A stretch of DNA of 43,638 bases from an uncultured Faecalibacterium sp. (GCA_934501115.1 CAKSTO010000015.1:1-43638); one strand, 5' to 3'; positions 8,715-16,848 are shown, counted from the first letter of the stretch. Numbers and translations: made by a program. The notes: generated by a model not told the origin, from the sequence alone.

Positions 8715-9692
8715 TCATTTCCCTCCTTTTGCAGCTGCCTTCCGGGCAGCCTTCAGCTCTTTGCGCTGGGCTTTGGTCAGGCCGTCATCCTCCCGGGTGA
8801 GGGAGAAGTAGACCACCACGCACAGCACTGCACACACGAGGAACAGCACCACCGAGACTGCACCGGCCATGCCGTAGTTCTTGCTGAACAGGTGGTTGTT
8901 CAGGTACATGATCATGGTGGTGGAGGTGCGGTCGGGGCCGCCCTTGCCGTTGGTCAGGATCTGCGGCACATCGAACATCTGCAGGCCGCCGATCATGGAG
9001 GTGATCATCACGTAAACGAGGATGGGGCGGATCAGCGGGATGGTGATCTTCCAGAACATCTGGTTCGGGGTGCAGCCGTCCAGCTCTGCCGCCTCGTACA
9101 GGGTGGGGTCTACGCCCATGATGGCCGCCATCAGCATGATGGTGGTGTTGCCGAACCACATGAGGAAATTCATCAGGCCGACGAGGCCGCGGTTACCCCA
9201 CACGGTGTTCAGAAAGCTGATGGGCTGCTTGATCCAGCCCATGCTCAGCAGCACGGCATTGACCGGGCCGTTATCCGAGAACAGCGCGAAGAACAGCATG
9301 GCGAAGGCCGATGCCATGATCAGGTTGGGCATATAGATGACCGTTTTGAAGAAGGTCTGACCTTTCAGCTTCAGGCGCAGGTCGGTGAACCATGCCGCCA
9401 GCAGCAGCGAGACGGCGATCTGCGGGATAAAGCCGATGATCCACAGGATCAGCGTGTTGCCGAAGTATTTTGTCAGATCGGTGGCGAACAGGGTAATGTA
9501 GTTCTTCAGCCCCACAAAGTTGGGGCCGATGATCTTCAGGCCGCTGCGGTAATACTCAAAAAAGCTGTAGTAGATGGTGGATGCCAGAGGGATCAGCTGG
9601 AATACCGCGAAGATGATGAAGAACGGCGCAATGAAGATGTAGCCCCACTTCGCGTAGCTGATCGACCCTTTCTTTCTTGTTTTCTCTCCCAT
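8715..9692 (-). CDS. Carbohydrate ABC transporter permease, MalF/UgpA type
   Basis: A 325-residue permease with about six membrane segments. The EAA motif (EAAELDGCTPNQMFWKITIP) contacts the ATPase. The start at 9692 has AGGAGG 7 bases upstream. The C-terminus is a Lys/Ala-rich cytoplasmic tail. The stop codon lies at the next permease's start, so the two are translationally coupled and should form the heterodimeric channel. A GC-rich hairpin separates it from the binding protein gene upstream, which would give more binding protein than permease. Confidence 0.9.
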   Translation of the reverse strand: MGEKTRKKGSISYAKWGYIFIAPFFIIFAVFQLIPLASTIYYSFFEYYRSGLKIIGPNFVGLKNYITLFATDLTKYFGNTLILWIIGFIPQIAVSLLLAAWFTDLRLKLKGQTFFKTVIYMPNLIMASAFAMLFFALFSDNGPVNAVLLSMGWIKQPISFLNTVWGNRGLVGLMNFLMWFGNTTIMLMAAIMGVDPTLYEAAELDGCTPNQMFWKITIPLIRPILVYVMITSMIGGLQMFDVPQILTNGKGGPDRTSTTMIMYLNNHLFSKNYGMAGAVSVVLFLVCAVLCVVVYFSLTREDDGLTKAQRKELKAARKAAAKGGK

Positions 9693-9719
9693 AGGATCGC
9701 CTCCTGTTATCTGTAGAAA

Positions 9720-9755
9720 AGCAAAGGGGGCGGGCGAGATATGCCGCCCGCCCCC
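9720..9755 (-). terminator. Intercistronic hairpin (partial terminator) between binding protein and permeases
   Basis: A perfect 11-bp G/C stem (9726-9736 with 9745-9755) is followed on the minus strand by a broken T run. In sugar ABC operons this position typically lowers permease expression relative to the binding protein. Confidence 0.7.
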
Positions 9756-9797
9756 TGTATTTACTTTTCCGTGTCAGCGAATTGGGTCATGCCGCGA

Positions 9798-11228
9798 TCA
9801 TGCAGGCCAGACCACATCGGTCAGCTCGGGATACTTCTCCTTGATGGAAGTCTCGAAGTTTGCCTTTGCAGCATCCTCGTCCACATTGCCGGTGAAGTAA
9901 TCCTTGAACGCATTCTGGAAGCTCTCCGTGATGCCCTGATCGTAAGGGCCTGCGTTGGACATATCGATCTTGTCTGCAGCCTCTGCAAACAGAGCGATGT
10001 GGTTCTGGCCGCCGAGGAAGTCGGACTTGTAATCGCTGGTTGCGATCTCGTCCATGGCCTTCTTGTTGTTGGTGTAGTCCTGCGTATCCATGGTGATCTG
10101 CTTCATGATGGCTTCATCGCAGGTCAGCTTCTGCATGACGTCCCGGATGGTCTCGATGTTGTCGCTGCCGGCTGCGCCGCAGATCCATGTGCCGCCCCAG
10201 TAGTAGGGCTGAGGGCCTTCGCACACGGCATAGTCACCGTAGATGCCGTTGCCCACCTGCGGGGTCTCGCCCTCTGCCACCGGCGTTTCCAGCGAGTTGC
10301 CCAGCAGGGTGAAGTTGATGCCCCAAGTGGAGTAGAAGAAGCCGAACACCTTGCCGGTGGGGCCCTGATCGGCTGCCCACTGGCTGTCCCACAGGCTGGA
10401 CTTGTTGTTGTAGCCCTTGTCGGTGTACTCCTTGGTCTGATCGACCCACTTCATCATATTGGGATCCACGTTGATGGTGGTTCCGTCTACCCAGGGTGCA
10501 CTGATGTTGTTGGAGAAGGTGCGGAAGGAGTCGTCAAAGCCGGACAGCATCTTGTAGCCCTTGTCATGCGCCTTGGCCGCCACATCGTTGAACTTGTCCC
10601 AGTCGGACAGGAAGCTCTGCACCTCGGTGGGATCATCGGTGCCCAGAACATCCTTTGCGATGCTGCGGCGGTATGCGAACAGACCGGGGGTCGCCTGCCA
10701 TGTGGTGCCGCGCTGGCTGCCGTCCACGGTGACGATGTCCTTGGTGTACTGATACTGCTCTGCCAGATCGTCATCGGTCAGGCCGATATCCGCCTTGACA
10801 TCCAGCGCATAGTCGGAGTCCACATACTTCAGGGCGTAGTCGGCCTCGATCAGGAAGATATCGATCTTATCATCATCGGCGGCGCTGTCCTGACTCAGCA
10901 GAGCCTCGTCCAGCTTGTTCTGATAGTTGTTGTTATCGTTGGGGTTGATGGTCCACTTGACGAGCGTGCCGTCCTTCAGGGTGGTGGTGGACTTGTCCTC
11001 TGCGATCTCCTTCACCTCAGGATAGTAGGCGTTGAAGCGGCTCTGGAACTCATCGTTCCAGCACCAGATGTTCAGCACCTTGCCCTGTGCTGTGGGAGCA
11101 GCAGAGGAAGCCGGAGCAGAAGAAGCGGTGCTGGTGGAAGCAGAAGAACCGCCGCAGGCAGCCAGAGCTGCACCAATGGTCACGGCACCGGAAGCGAGCA
11201 GGAAATTACGGCGAGAGATCTTTTTCAT
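9798..11228 (-). CDS. Extracellular sugar-binding lipoprotein of the ABC importer
   Basis: A 476-residue family-1-type solute-binding protein. The N-terminus has a lipoprotein signal with lipobox LAAC and Cys25 as the anchored residue, then a Ser/Ala/Thr-rich linker before the mature domain (KVLNIWCWNDEF). The signal also contains SRRNFLL, which resembles a twin-arginine motif. The start at 11228 is supported by AGGAGG 8 bases upstream. It lies downstream of lacI and upstream of both permeases on the same strand. It should capture the oligosaccharide at the membrane; the neighbouring GH94 gene suggests a beta-linked disaccharide or cellodextrin, which is inference. Confidence 0.88.
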   Translation of the reverse strand: MKKISRRNFLLASGAVTIGAALAACGGSSASTSTASSAPASSAAPTAQGKVLNIWCWNDEFQSRFNAYYPEVKEIAEDKSTTTLKDGTLVKWTINPNDNNNYQNKLDEALLSQDSAADDDKIDIFLIEADYALKYVDSDYALDVKADIGLTDDDLAEQYQYTKDIVTVDGSQRGTTWQATPGLFAYRRSIAKDVLGTDDPTEVQSFLSDWDKFNDVAAKAHDKGYKMLSGFDDSFRTFSNNISAPWVDGTTINVDPNMMKWVDQTKEYTDKGYNNKSSLWDSQWAADQGPTGKVFGFFYSTWGINFTLLGNSLETPVAEGETPQVGNGIYGDYAVCEGPQPYYWGGTWICGAAGSDNIETIRDVMQKLTCDEAIMKQITMDTQDYTNNKKAMDEIATSDYKSDFLGGQNHIALFAEAADKIDMSNAGPYDQGITESFQNAFKDYFTGNVDEDAAKANFETSIKEKYPELTDVVWPA

Positions 11229-11314
11229 AAGGGTAAACCTCCTTCATGGTTTTCCATTATTTACAAAAGTGTTCTTCATAAAAGGTTCCGTCCACAGGAG
11301 CCTTTGGAGACAGA

Positions 11315-12322
11315 TCAGAGGATGCGCACCGATCCGCCGTCCAGCAGCCTGCCGGAAACGCGGATCTGTTCGGGCAGGGTCACACGCGGGTGCTCGATGA
11401 GCTCAATGAGCTTGTCGGCGGCGGTACGCCCCAGCGCGGTGGTGTTCTGCTGGTAGGTCACCAGCTGAGGTTTAACCACCCGCGAAAGGTAGATGCCGTC
11501 GTAGCCCATCACGGAGATATCCTCCGGGATCGAGAGCTTCTTCTCACCGATAGCGTTGTAGCCGCCCAGCGCGGAAAAGTCGTCCGGAAAGATGATGCAG
11601 GTTGGCGGCTGCGGCAGCTCCAGCAGTGCCCGGGTCTCTGCCGCGCAGCGGTCGGCGTCGTGGTAGATGCCCTCGCGCACATATTCCTCCGGGATCTTCA
11701 GGTGCAGCTCTTCGCACGCCTGATAGAAGCCTGCCAGACGGTTCTCGGTGACGGCAGTCTTTTCGCCGTGGATAAAGGCGATGCGGCGGTGCCCGCAGGC
11801 CCATGCCTGCTTGACCAGCGCCTTCAGGCCCGAAACGTTGTCGGAGAGGATGGCCATCCGGTTGTTGAATACGTGATCGATGGTCACGACCGGCACCTCG
11901 CTGTTCACCAGCTCCACCACCTGCGGATCGTAGAAATTCACGCAGGCGATCACCGCGCCGTCCACGCCACGGTAGCGGCAGTGCTCGAGGTAGCTCATGG
12001 TTTTGCCGCTGATGTTGTGGTTGATAAAGGTGATGTCATAGCCATGCTTTTCGGCTTCCACCTTGAAGCTGTCCAGCACAGCGGAGAAGTATTCGTGGGT
12101 CAGGCCGCTCTGCCGCTCATCCACGAACAGAACGCCCAGATTGTAAGTACGGTTGGTTTTCAGGGCACGGGCGGCAGCATTGGGCAGGTAGCCCATGCGG
12201 TGCGCTGCTGCGCGGATGCGCTCCCGTGTGGAATCGGCAATGTCCGGCTGGCCGTTCAGCGCCTTGCTGACCGTCGCCACGGATACGCCGCATTCCCTTG
12301 CCAGGTCTTTCAGGGACGACAC
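11315..12322 (-). CDS. LacI/GalR-family transcriptional regulator of the sugar locus
   Basis: A 335-residue regulator. The helix-turn-helix is at the very N-terminus (SSLKDLARECGVSVATVSKA), followed by the hinge helix (NAAARALKTNRT) and a periplasmic-binding-protein-like sensor domain. The start is read as GTG at 12322: GGAGG lies 8 bases upstream and the protein then begins exactly at the HTH. The ATG at 12349 would add nine residues without family support. Its promoter carries a LacI-type operator, and a matching operator lies at the divergent GH94 promoter, so it probably represses itself, the importer and the phosphorylase until the sugar arrives. Confidence 0.9.
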   Translation of the reverse strand: MSSLKDLARECGVSVATVSKALNGQPDIADSTRERIRAAAHRMGYLPNAAARALKTNRTYNLGVLFVDERQSGLTHEYFSAVLDSFKVEAEKHGYDITFINHNISGKTMSYLEHCRYRGVDGAVIACVNFYDPQVVELVNSEVPVVTIDHVFNNRMAILSDNVSGLKALVKQAWACGHRRIAFIHGEKTAVTENRLAGFYQACEELHLKIPEEYVREGIYHDADRCAAETRALLELPQPPTCIIFPDDFSALGGYNAIGEKKLSIPEDISVMGYDGIYLSRVVKPQLVTYQQNTTALGRTAADKLIELIEHPRVTLPEQIRVSGRLLDGGSVRIL

Positions 12323-12375
12323 CTTCTCTGCCTCCTTCCGAAGGACCATTCTTCGGGGATCTCCCCGTCAAGCCC

Positions 12376-12391
12376 TTAATCGTTTTCGCAA
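12376..12391. promoter_or_regulatory. LacI-type operator at the lacI promoter
   Basis: TTAATCGTTTTCGCAA (reverse TTGCGAAAACGATTAA) matches the LacI/GalR operator pattern with its central CG. It lies just downstream of the minus-strand promoter, at about +1 to +16. The same 16 bases recur at 12775-12790. Confidence 0.8.
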
Positions 12392-12395
12392 CTTC

Positions 12396-12424
12396 ATGAT
12401 AGCGCACTTTGCACCAAAAATCAA
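12396..12424 (-). promoter_or_regulatory. Sigma-A promoter of lacI (and possibly the importer genes)
   Basis: On the minus strand TTGATT (12419-12424) and TATCAT (12396-12401) are 17 bp apart, with the operator directly downstream. Confidence 0.75.
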
Positions 12425-12504
12425 GCATCATTGGATAATTTTTATATTTTACGTCCTACTTTTGGCGTTTTGTTTGATTGCTCCCGGTAAAAATTGTGCA
12501 TTCC

Positions 12505-12519
12505 GAATCGTTTTCGTTA
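12505..12519. promoter_or_regulatory. Third LacI-like operator between the divergent genes
   Basis: GAATCGTTTTCGTTA shares the AATCGTTTTCG core of the two flanking operators. It is not over a clear promoter, so it may be an auxiliary site for a looping repressor. A direct repeat of CATTTTCGCGG lies just to its right (about 12540-12562). Confidence 0.5.
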
Positions 12520-12653
12520 CATTTCGATGAAAACCGAAACATTTTCGCGGCATTTTCGCGGCGATTTTCGGCGGTGTATTATTACTTTTAGAATGGGGTC
12601 TCGTGCTACACAGTTTCGGCTGCTCTTCCCCGCCATCCGGGTGAAATTTTCAG

Positions 12654-12682
12654 AAAACAGGTGAAGCAGCGCCTGTTTTTGA
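12654..12682. terminator. Hairpin with flanking A/T runs upstream of the GH94 promoter
   Basis: An 8-bp perfect stem (12654-12661 with 12672-12679) is flanked by As and Ts. It could stop stray transcription on either strand. Apart from the promoters, operators and this hairpin I see no gene in 12323-12838. Confidence 0.45.
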
Positions 12683-12715
12683 AGAATATTTTCAGAAGTT
12701 TTTTCAAAAAATCCC

Positions 12716-12744
12716 TTGCATTTTTCTTCCGTATCGGCTATTCT
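12716..12744 (+). promoter_or_regulatory. Sigma-A promoter of the GH94 gene
   Basis: TTGCAT (12716-12721) and TATTCT (12739-12744) are 17 bp apart, with a LacI operator about 30 bases downstream of the -10. Confidence 0.75.
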
Positions 12745-12774
12745 AAAAGCAACGAGATCGCTTCCTCGTCGCAC

Positions 12775-12790
12775 TTAATCGTTTTCGCAA
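12775..12790. promoter_or_regulatory. LacI-type operator upstream of the GH94 gene
   Basis: An exact 16-bp copy of the operator at the lacI promoter, at roughly +25 of the GH94 transcript, where a bound repressor would block elongation. Confidence 0.8.
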
Positions 12791-12838
12791 AAGCGATGCC
12801 GCCGGGTGATCCGGCAGCCGATCAAGGAGGAAGCATTT

Positions 12839-15274
12839 ATGAAATTCGGACATTTTGATGACGAGCACAAAGAATACGTCATCACCACCCCGCAAACGCC
12901 CCTGCCCTGGATCAACTACCTTGGCAGTGAGGACTTCTTCAGTCTTGTTTCCAACACGGCGGGCGGCTACAGCTTTTACCGCGACGCCCGGATGCGCCGC
13001 CTGACCCGCTACCGCTACAACAGCTCCCCGCTGGACATGGACGGCCACCACATCTACATCAGGGACGGCAGCACCGTCTGGAACCCCGGCTGGCAGCCCG
13101 TCAAGACCGAGCTGGACTTCTACACCTGCCGCCACGGTCTGGGCTATACCATCCTTGAGGGCAGGAAGAACGGCATTTCTGCCGCGCAGGAGCTGTTCGT
13201 GCCCAAGGGCGATGCCTGTGAGCTGGATCGCCTGACTTTGAAAAACGAAACGGCTGCCGCCAAAGAGCTGGACGTATTCAGCTACGTAGAGTTCTGCCTG
13301 TGGGATGCCATCGACGACAGCACCAACTTCCAGCGCAACTTTTCCACCGGCGAGGTGGAGGTGGAGCCGGGCGTCATCTACCACAAGACCGAGTACCGGG
13401 AGCGCCGCGACCACTACGCGGTGTTCTGGTCGAACACCCCCGTCACCAGTTTTGACACCGCCCGCGACGCCTTTTGCGGCGTGTACGGCGGCCCCGCCGA
13501 CCCGCAGGCTGTCCGCGCCGGACACTGCTCCGGCAGCATCGCCCACGGCTGGGCTCCGGTGGGCGCGCTGCACATCCATGTCACCCTTGCCCCGGGCGAA
13601 GAGAAGAAGATCCTCTTCGGTCTGGGCTACATCGAAAACCCGCAGGACGAAAAGTTCTCCGCCCCGGGCGTCATCAATAAAGCACGTGCCCACGCCATGA
13701 TGGCGCGCTATGCCACCGATGCGCAGGTGGATGCCGCCCGCAAGGCGCTGGCCGACCACTGGGACGCCCTGCTGTCCACCTACCATCTGGAGTCCGGTGA
13801 GGAAAAGCTCGATCGCATGGTGAATCTCTGGCATCAGTACCAGTGCATGGTCACCTTCAACATGAGCCGCTCTGCCAGCTATTTTGAGAGTGGAACCGGC
13901 CGCGGCATGGGCTTCCGCGACAGCTGTCAGGATCTGCTGGGCTTTGTGCACATCATCCCGTCCCGCGCACGGGAGCGCATTCTGGACATCGCCGCCACCC
14001 AGTTCGAGGACGGAAGCGCCTACCACCAGTACCAGCCCCTGACCAAAAAGGGCAACCGCGACGTCGGCACCGGCTTCAACGATGACCCGCTGTGGCTCAT
14101 CGCCGGTACTGCCGCCTACCTGCGGGAGACCGGCGACTGGAGCATCCTCGACGAACAGGTGCCTTTTGAAAACGATGCCGGCAAGGCACGGCCTCTGATG
14201 GAGCATCTGCGCCGCAGTTTCCGCTTTACCTGCACCCATCTCGGCCCTCACGGCCTGCCGCTCATCGGCCGCGCAGACTGGAACGACTGCCTGAACCTGA
14301 ACTGCTTCTCCGAGCACCCGGGCGAGAGTTTCCAGATCACCGGCCCCAGCGAAGGCCCCGTGGCCGAGAGCGTGTTCATCGCGGGGATGTTCGTCAAGTA
14401 CGGCCATGAGTACGCGGAACTGTGTGACCACCTGCATCTCGCCGATGAAGCCGCTTCTGCCCGCAAGGCCATTGACGGTGTGGAGCAGGCAGTGCTGACT
14501 GCCGGCTGGGACGGTGCATGGTTCCGCCGTGCCTACGACGCGTTCGGCAAGCCCGTGGGCAGCAGGGAATGCACCGAGGGACAGATTTTTATCGAGCCGC
14601 AGGGCATGTGCGTTATGGCAGGCATCGGCAAGGAGACCGGGCAGGCCGCGCAGGCGCTCCGGAGCGTGGAGGAGCGGCTGGACACCAAATACGGTGTTGT
14701 GCTGCACCAGCCCGCCTACACCCGCTATCAGCTCAATCTGGGCGAGATCTCCAGCTATCCTCCGGGGTACAAGGAGAATGCCGGCATCTTCTGCCACAAC
14801 AATCCGTGGATCAGCTGCGCCGAAGCGGTTCTCGGCCACGGCGACCGGGCCTTTGAGGTCTATCGCAAAACCTGCCCGGCCTACATCGAAGAGATCTCCG
14901 AGATCCACCGCACCGAGCCCTACGTCTACAGCCAGATGGTGGCCGGCAGGGATGCCCCCACCTTCGGCGAGGCAAAGAACAGCTGGCTCACCGGCACCGC
15001 CGCATGGACATTTTTCAACGTGAGCCAGTATATTCTCGGCATCCAGCCCACGCTGGACGGCCTGAAGATAGACCCCTGTATCCCCCACACCCTTTCCGGC
15101 TACACCGTCACCCGCCGCTACCGGGGCGCCGTGTACCACATCACCGTAGACAACCCCTCCGGTGTGCAGTACGGCGTAAAGAGCGTCACGGTCGACGGCA
15201 AGCCCCTTGAGGGCAATGTTCTGCCACAGGCTCCCTCCGGTTCCGAGGTGGACGTGAAGGTCGTCATGGGCTGA
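12839..15274 (+). CDS. GH94 cellobiose phosphorylase-like enzyme
   Basis: An 811-residue protein of the usual length for cellobiose phosphorylase. Its opening (MKFGHFDDEHKEYVIT, then PWINYLG and AGGYSFYRDAR) matches clostridial cellobiose phosphorylases. The general-acid Asp belongs to the DWND motif at residues 480-483 (ADWNDCLN). The start at 12839 has AGGAGG 8 bases upstream. The family splits cellobiose with phosphate to glucose-1-phosphate and glucose in the cytoplasm; no signal peptide is present. A LacI operator precedes it and a terminator follows. Together with the divergent importer it forms an energy-saving uptake and phosphorolysis route. Other GH94 specificities cannot be fully excluded. 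Confidence 0.9.
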   Translation: MKFGHFDDEHKEYVITTPQTPLPWINYLGSEDFFSLVSNTAGGYSFYRDARMRRLTRYRYNSSPLDMDGHHIYIRDGSTVWNPGWQPVKTELDFYTCRHGLGYTILEGRKNGISAAQELFVPKGDACELDRLTLKNETAAAKELDVFSYVEFCLWDAIDDSTNFQRNFSTGEVEVEPGVIYHKTEYRERRDHYAVFWSNTPVTSFDTARDAFCGVYGGPADPQAVRAGHCSGSIAHGWAPVGALHIHVTLAPGEEKKILFGLGYIENPQDEKFSAPGVINKARAHAMMARYATDAQVDAARKALADHWDALLSTYHLESGEEKLDRMVNLWHQYQCMVTFNMSRSASYFESGTGRGMGFRDSCQDLLGFVHIIPSRARERILDIAATQFEDGSAYHQYQPLTKKGNRDVGTGFNDDPLWLIAGTAAYLRETGDWSILDEQVPFENDAGKARPLMEHLRRSFRFTCTHLGPHGLPLIGRADWNDCLNLNCFSEHPGESFQITGPSEGPVAESVFIAGMFVKYGHEYAELCDHLHLADEAASARKAIDGVEQAVLTAGWDGAWFRRAYDAFGKPVGSRECTEGQIFIEPQGMCVMAGIGKETGQAAQALRSVEERLDTKYGVVLHQPAYTRYQLNLGEISSYPPGYKENAGIFCHNNPWISCAEAVLGHGDRAFEVYRKTCPAYIEEISEIHRTEPYVYSQMVAGRDAPTFGEAKNSWLTGTAAWTFFNVSQYILGIQPTLDGLKIDPCIPHTLSGYTVTRRYRGAVYHITVDNPSGVQYGVKSVTVDGKPLEGNVLPQAPSGSEVDVKVVMG

Positions 15275-15310
15275 TCTTTGCTGCATTTCTCATAATATTT
15301 CTCCTTCCAT

Positions 15311-15354
15311 AAGAAAAAGCACCCGGAAACAACCGTTTCTAGGTGCTTTTTCTT
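15311..15354 (+). terminator. Terminator after the GH94 gene, possibly bidirectional
   Basis: A long imperfect stem (arms 15311-15330 and 15335-15354) with A-rich left and T-rich right ends lies 37 bases after the stop. The symmetry would also serve the convergent gene ending at 15386. Confidence 0.8.
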
Positions 15355-15385
15355 GGTGGAGCGAAGCAACCCAAATCCGAACCTA

Positions 15386-16165
15386 TTAGAAGGGAGATTT
15401 GTACGAGATGGCAGAATTTTGGAGTGAATAAATTTCGGAGCGAATCAAGTGATTAAAATAGGCCGTTCCGGCAAGTGGAAGAAGATCGATATAGATCGGT
15501 TCTTTTCCGCCCCGATCCGAAGGAATCTGAGAATATTTTTGTGTCATGTGTAAATAGTCAACAGCATCTTTAAGCGTATTAGGAGATTTTTCACAGGACC
15601 ATTTTGGATCACGGCAAGCGTTGCGGTAATTTACTAACTGATACCCAAAATCTTCTGCTAATCTCTGGGCAAGAACCCACATTTGAATAGAGTCCAAGTT
15701 TGAATAGCCGTGATTAGCACAACTGAACTGGATTTTTCCTTGATATACTGACAGTGGAACAGTAATTAGGCCATGGGAATAACAAATTCCCGCTGGAGTT
15801 ATAACAATGTTTCCTACTGCATCATATAAATACGTACTGCCAGAAAATGGATTGAATTTGGATGGTAGTGCATTAGGAGTTTTTAAATATTCATTGTATT
15901 TTTCAAAAAGATATTCTTTCATATCCTTTTGAATTCTTGCATTCAAGTAAGACCGTAATTCTTTATAAAAAGGCGAATCCGAAATTTTTGAAGCAGCTGT
16001 TTGAATTTGTTGAGCGGTTTGCCGTTCAAACTCTCGCGTTTCCAGCGCTTTCTGTGCTTTCTTCTGTGCTTCCTTTTGAGCTGCCTCTTCCTGTTTTTTC
16101 TTATCATTTATAGCCGCACAAATGATAAACACCACAATCGCCAGAAAAACGATAATACCAACCAT
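15386..16165 (-). CDS. Membrane-anchored protein of unknown function
   Basis: A 259-residue protein I do not recognise. It begins with one hydrophobic helix (VGIIVFLAIVVFIICAA), then a charged Lys/Glu/Ala/Gln-rich coiled-coil-like stretch to about residue 60. A soluble domain with several Cys, Tyr and Trp residues follows (CANHGYSN, NACRDPKWSCEKS). Topology would be a single N-terminal anchor. GGGAGG lies upstream of the start. It is clearly more AT-rich than its neighbours, a sign of separate origin. It stands alone beside the prophage junction, outside the candidate attL, so it is host or an older insertion. Confidence 0.7.
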   Translation of the reverse strand: MVGIIVFLAIVVFIICAAINDKKKQEEAAQKEAQKKAQKALETREFERQTAQQIQTAASKISDSPFYKELRSYLNARIQKDMKEYLFEKYNEYLKTPNALPSKFNPFSGSTYLYDAVGNIVITPAGICYSHGLITVPLSVYQGKIQFSCANHGYSNLDSIQMWVLAQRLAEDFGYQLVNYRNACRDPKWSCEKSPNTLKDAVDYLHMTQKYSQIPSDRGGKEPIYIDLLPLAGTAYFNHLIRSEIYSLQNSAISYKSPF

Positions 16166-16203
16166 TTTTCACGTTCCTCCCTGCACATAAATTGCTTTAT
16201 TTT

Positions 16204-16233
16204 AGAGTATCGCAAAAAGTCGTAGGTTGTCAA
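16204..16233 (-). promoter_or_regulatory. Probable promoter of the 15386-16165 gene
   Basis: On the minus strand TTGACA (16228-16233) is followed after 18 bp by TACTCT (16204-16209), about 40 bases before the start codon. Confidence 0.55.
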
Positions 16234-16624
16234 GAGCAAAAATAAAAAGAACTAGAGTAACTGCCCCATTTCGGCGGTGACTGACTGGAGACTGTGGATT
16301 ACGCGAGCCGCGTAGAAAAGGAACCCGGGTCGCGGCTCCCAGCGGCTACATCGTGCCTTGGGCGGCACGCGCATCCCGCTGGCCGCAGCCCCAACAGCTC
16401 CTCCCTGCTTCTGCCGCTGGCAGTGGTCGTCGTTGTTGCACCGTACCGTTCGGCGGGTCTTACGAGTTGCGCTTGCCGCTTTTTCCGCAGCCCCTTGGCA
16501 GGGCTTTGAAAAAGCGGAGCGCTGCCCCAGCCTCGCCTCCCTGTTTCTGCCGCAGGCAGCGGTCGGCTCCGCTGCTGTTCGAATCCACCCGCCCAGTGAG
16601 TCTAGCTTTGCTGCAAAACAAAAA

Positions 16625-16656
16625 CCTCAGCGTACTTTCATACGTTGAGGTTTTTT
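16625..16656. terminator. tRNA-type terminator, first copy
   Basis: A 10-bp stem (16625-16634 with 16641-16650) has A-rich sequence on the left and six Ts on the right, so it can work on both strands. On the minus strand it directly follows a truncated tRNA 3' end. Confidence 0.7.
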
Positions 16657-16793
16657 GGTGGGCGCGGGTGGATGTCGCGAGCCGCACTGCTAAAAACAGC
16701 CCACTGGGCTGTTTTTGCGCTGTCTTCTGCGACAGCGCCGCAGCTGTTCGAATCCACCCGCTCTATGAGTTTAACCCTGTTACAAAACAAAAA

Positions 16794-16825
16794 CCTCAGC
16801 GCACTTACATACGCTGAGGTTTTTT
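16794..16825. terminator. tRNA-type terminator, second copy next to candidate attL
   Basis: An 8-bp stem (16794-16801 with 16812-16819) has T runs on either strand and nearly repeats the hairpin at 16625-16650. Confidence 0.7.
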
Positions 16826-16848
16826 GGTGGGCGCGGGTGGATTCGAAC
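16825..16848 (-). other. Candidate prophage attachment site attL (truncated tRNA 3' end)
   Basis: The minus strand reads GTTCGAATCC, then ACCCGCGCCCACCA. This is a T-loop, the 3' half of a T-stem, an acceptor strand and CCA of a tRNA. The 5' T-stem strand and the rest of the tRNA are missing, so this is a 3' fragment. A terminator follows on the host side and the integrase on the other side. This is what integration into a tRNA gene leaves at the end distal to the full tRNA, which should be at attR beyond the window. Confidence 0.65.

Larger units (their letters stand above)
16294..16848. repeat. Cluster of inverted and direct repeats made from a tRNA 3' end and its terminator
   Basis: GTTCGAATCCACCCGC occurs at 16577-16592 and 16746-16761. 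Its reverse complement is complete at 16833-16848 and partial (GCGGGTGGAT) at 16664-16673. GTGGATnnCGCGAGCCGC occurs at 16294-16311 and 16668-16685. The terminator-plus-tRNA-end block (CCTCAGCG hairpin, T run, then TGGTGGGCGCGGGTGGAT) occurs twice, ending at 16673 and 16842. Between arms lie perfect hairpins at 16692-16716 and 16717-16738. No plausible gene is seen in 16234-16980. The arrangement suggests repeated integration at one tRNA end. Confidence 0.75.

Noticed and set aside
8664..9716. 350-codon plus-strand frame over the permeases
   Set aside because: Antisense to two permease genes with EAA motifs; composition rich in His, Gln and Asp.
11229..11314. Separate promoter for the sugar-binding lipoprotein
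   Set aside because: An imperfect hairpin and A/T-rich bases are present, but I find no -35/-10 pair at proper spacing; transcription from the lacI promoter is the simpler view.
12743..15286. 847-codon frame on the minus strand
   Set aside because: Antisense shadow of the GH94 gene in GC-rich DNA; the plus frame shows clear family motifs.
16294..16817. Several overlapping short ORFs in the repeat cluster before the integrase
   Set aside because: They run through terminators and inverted repeats, have no ribosome sites and resemble each other only because the DNA is repeated.
16577..16848. CRISPR array
   Set aside because: Repeats are few, irregularly spaced and alternately inverted, with terminators between them; no cas genes are nearby.
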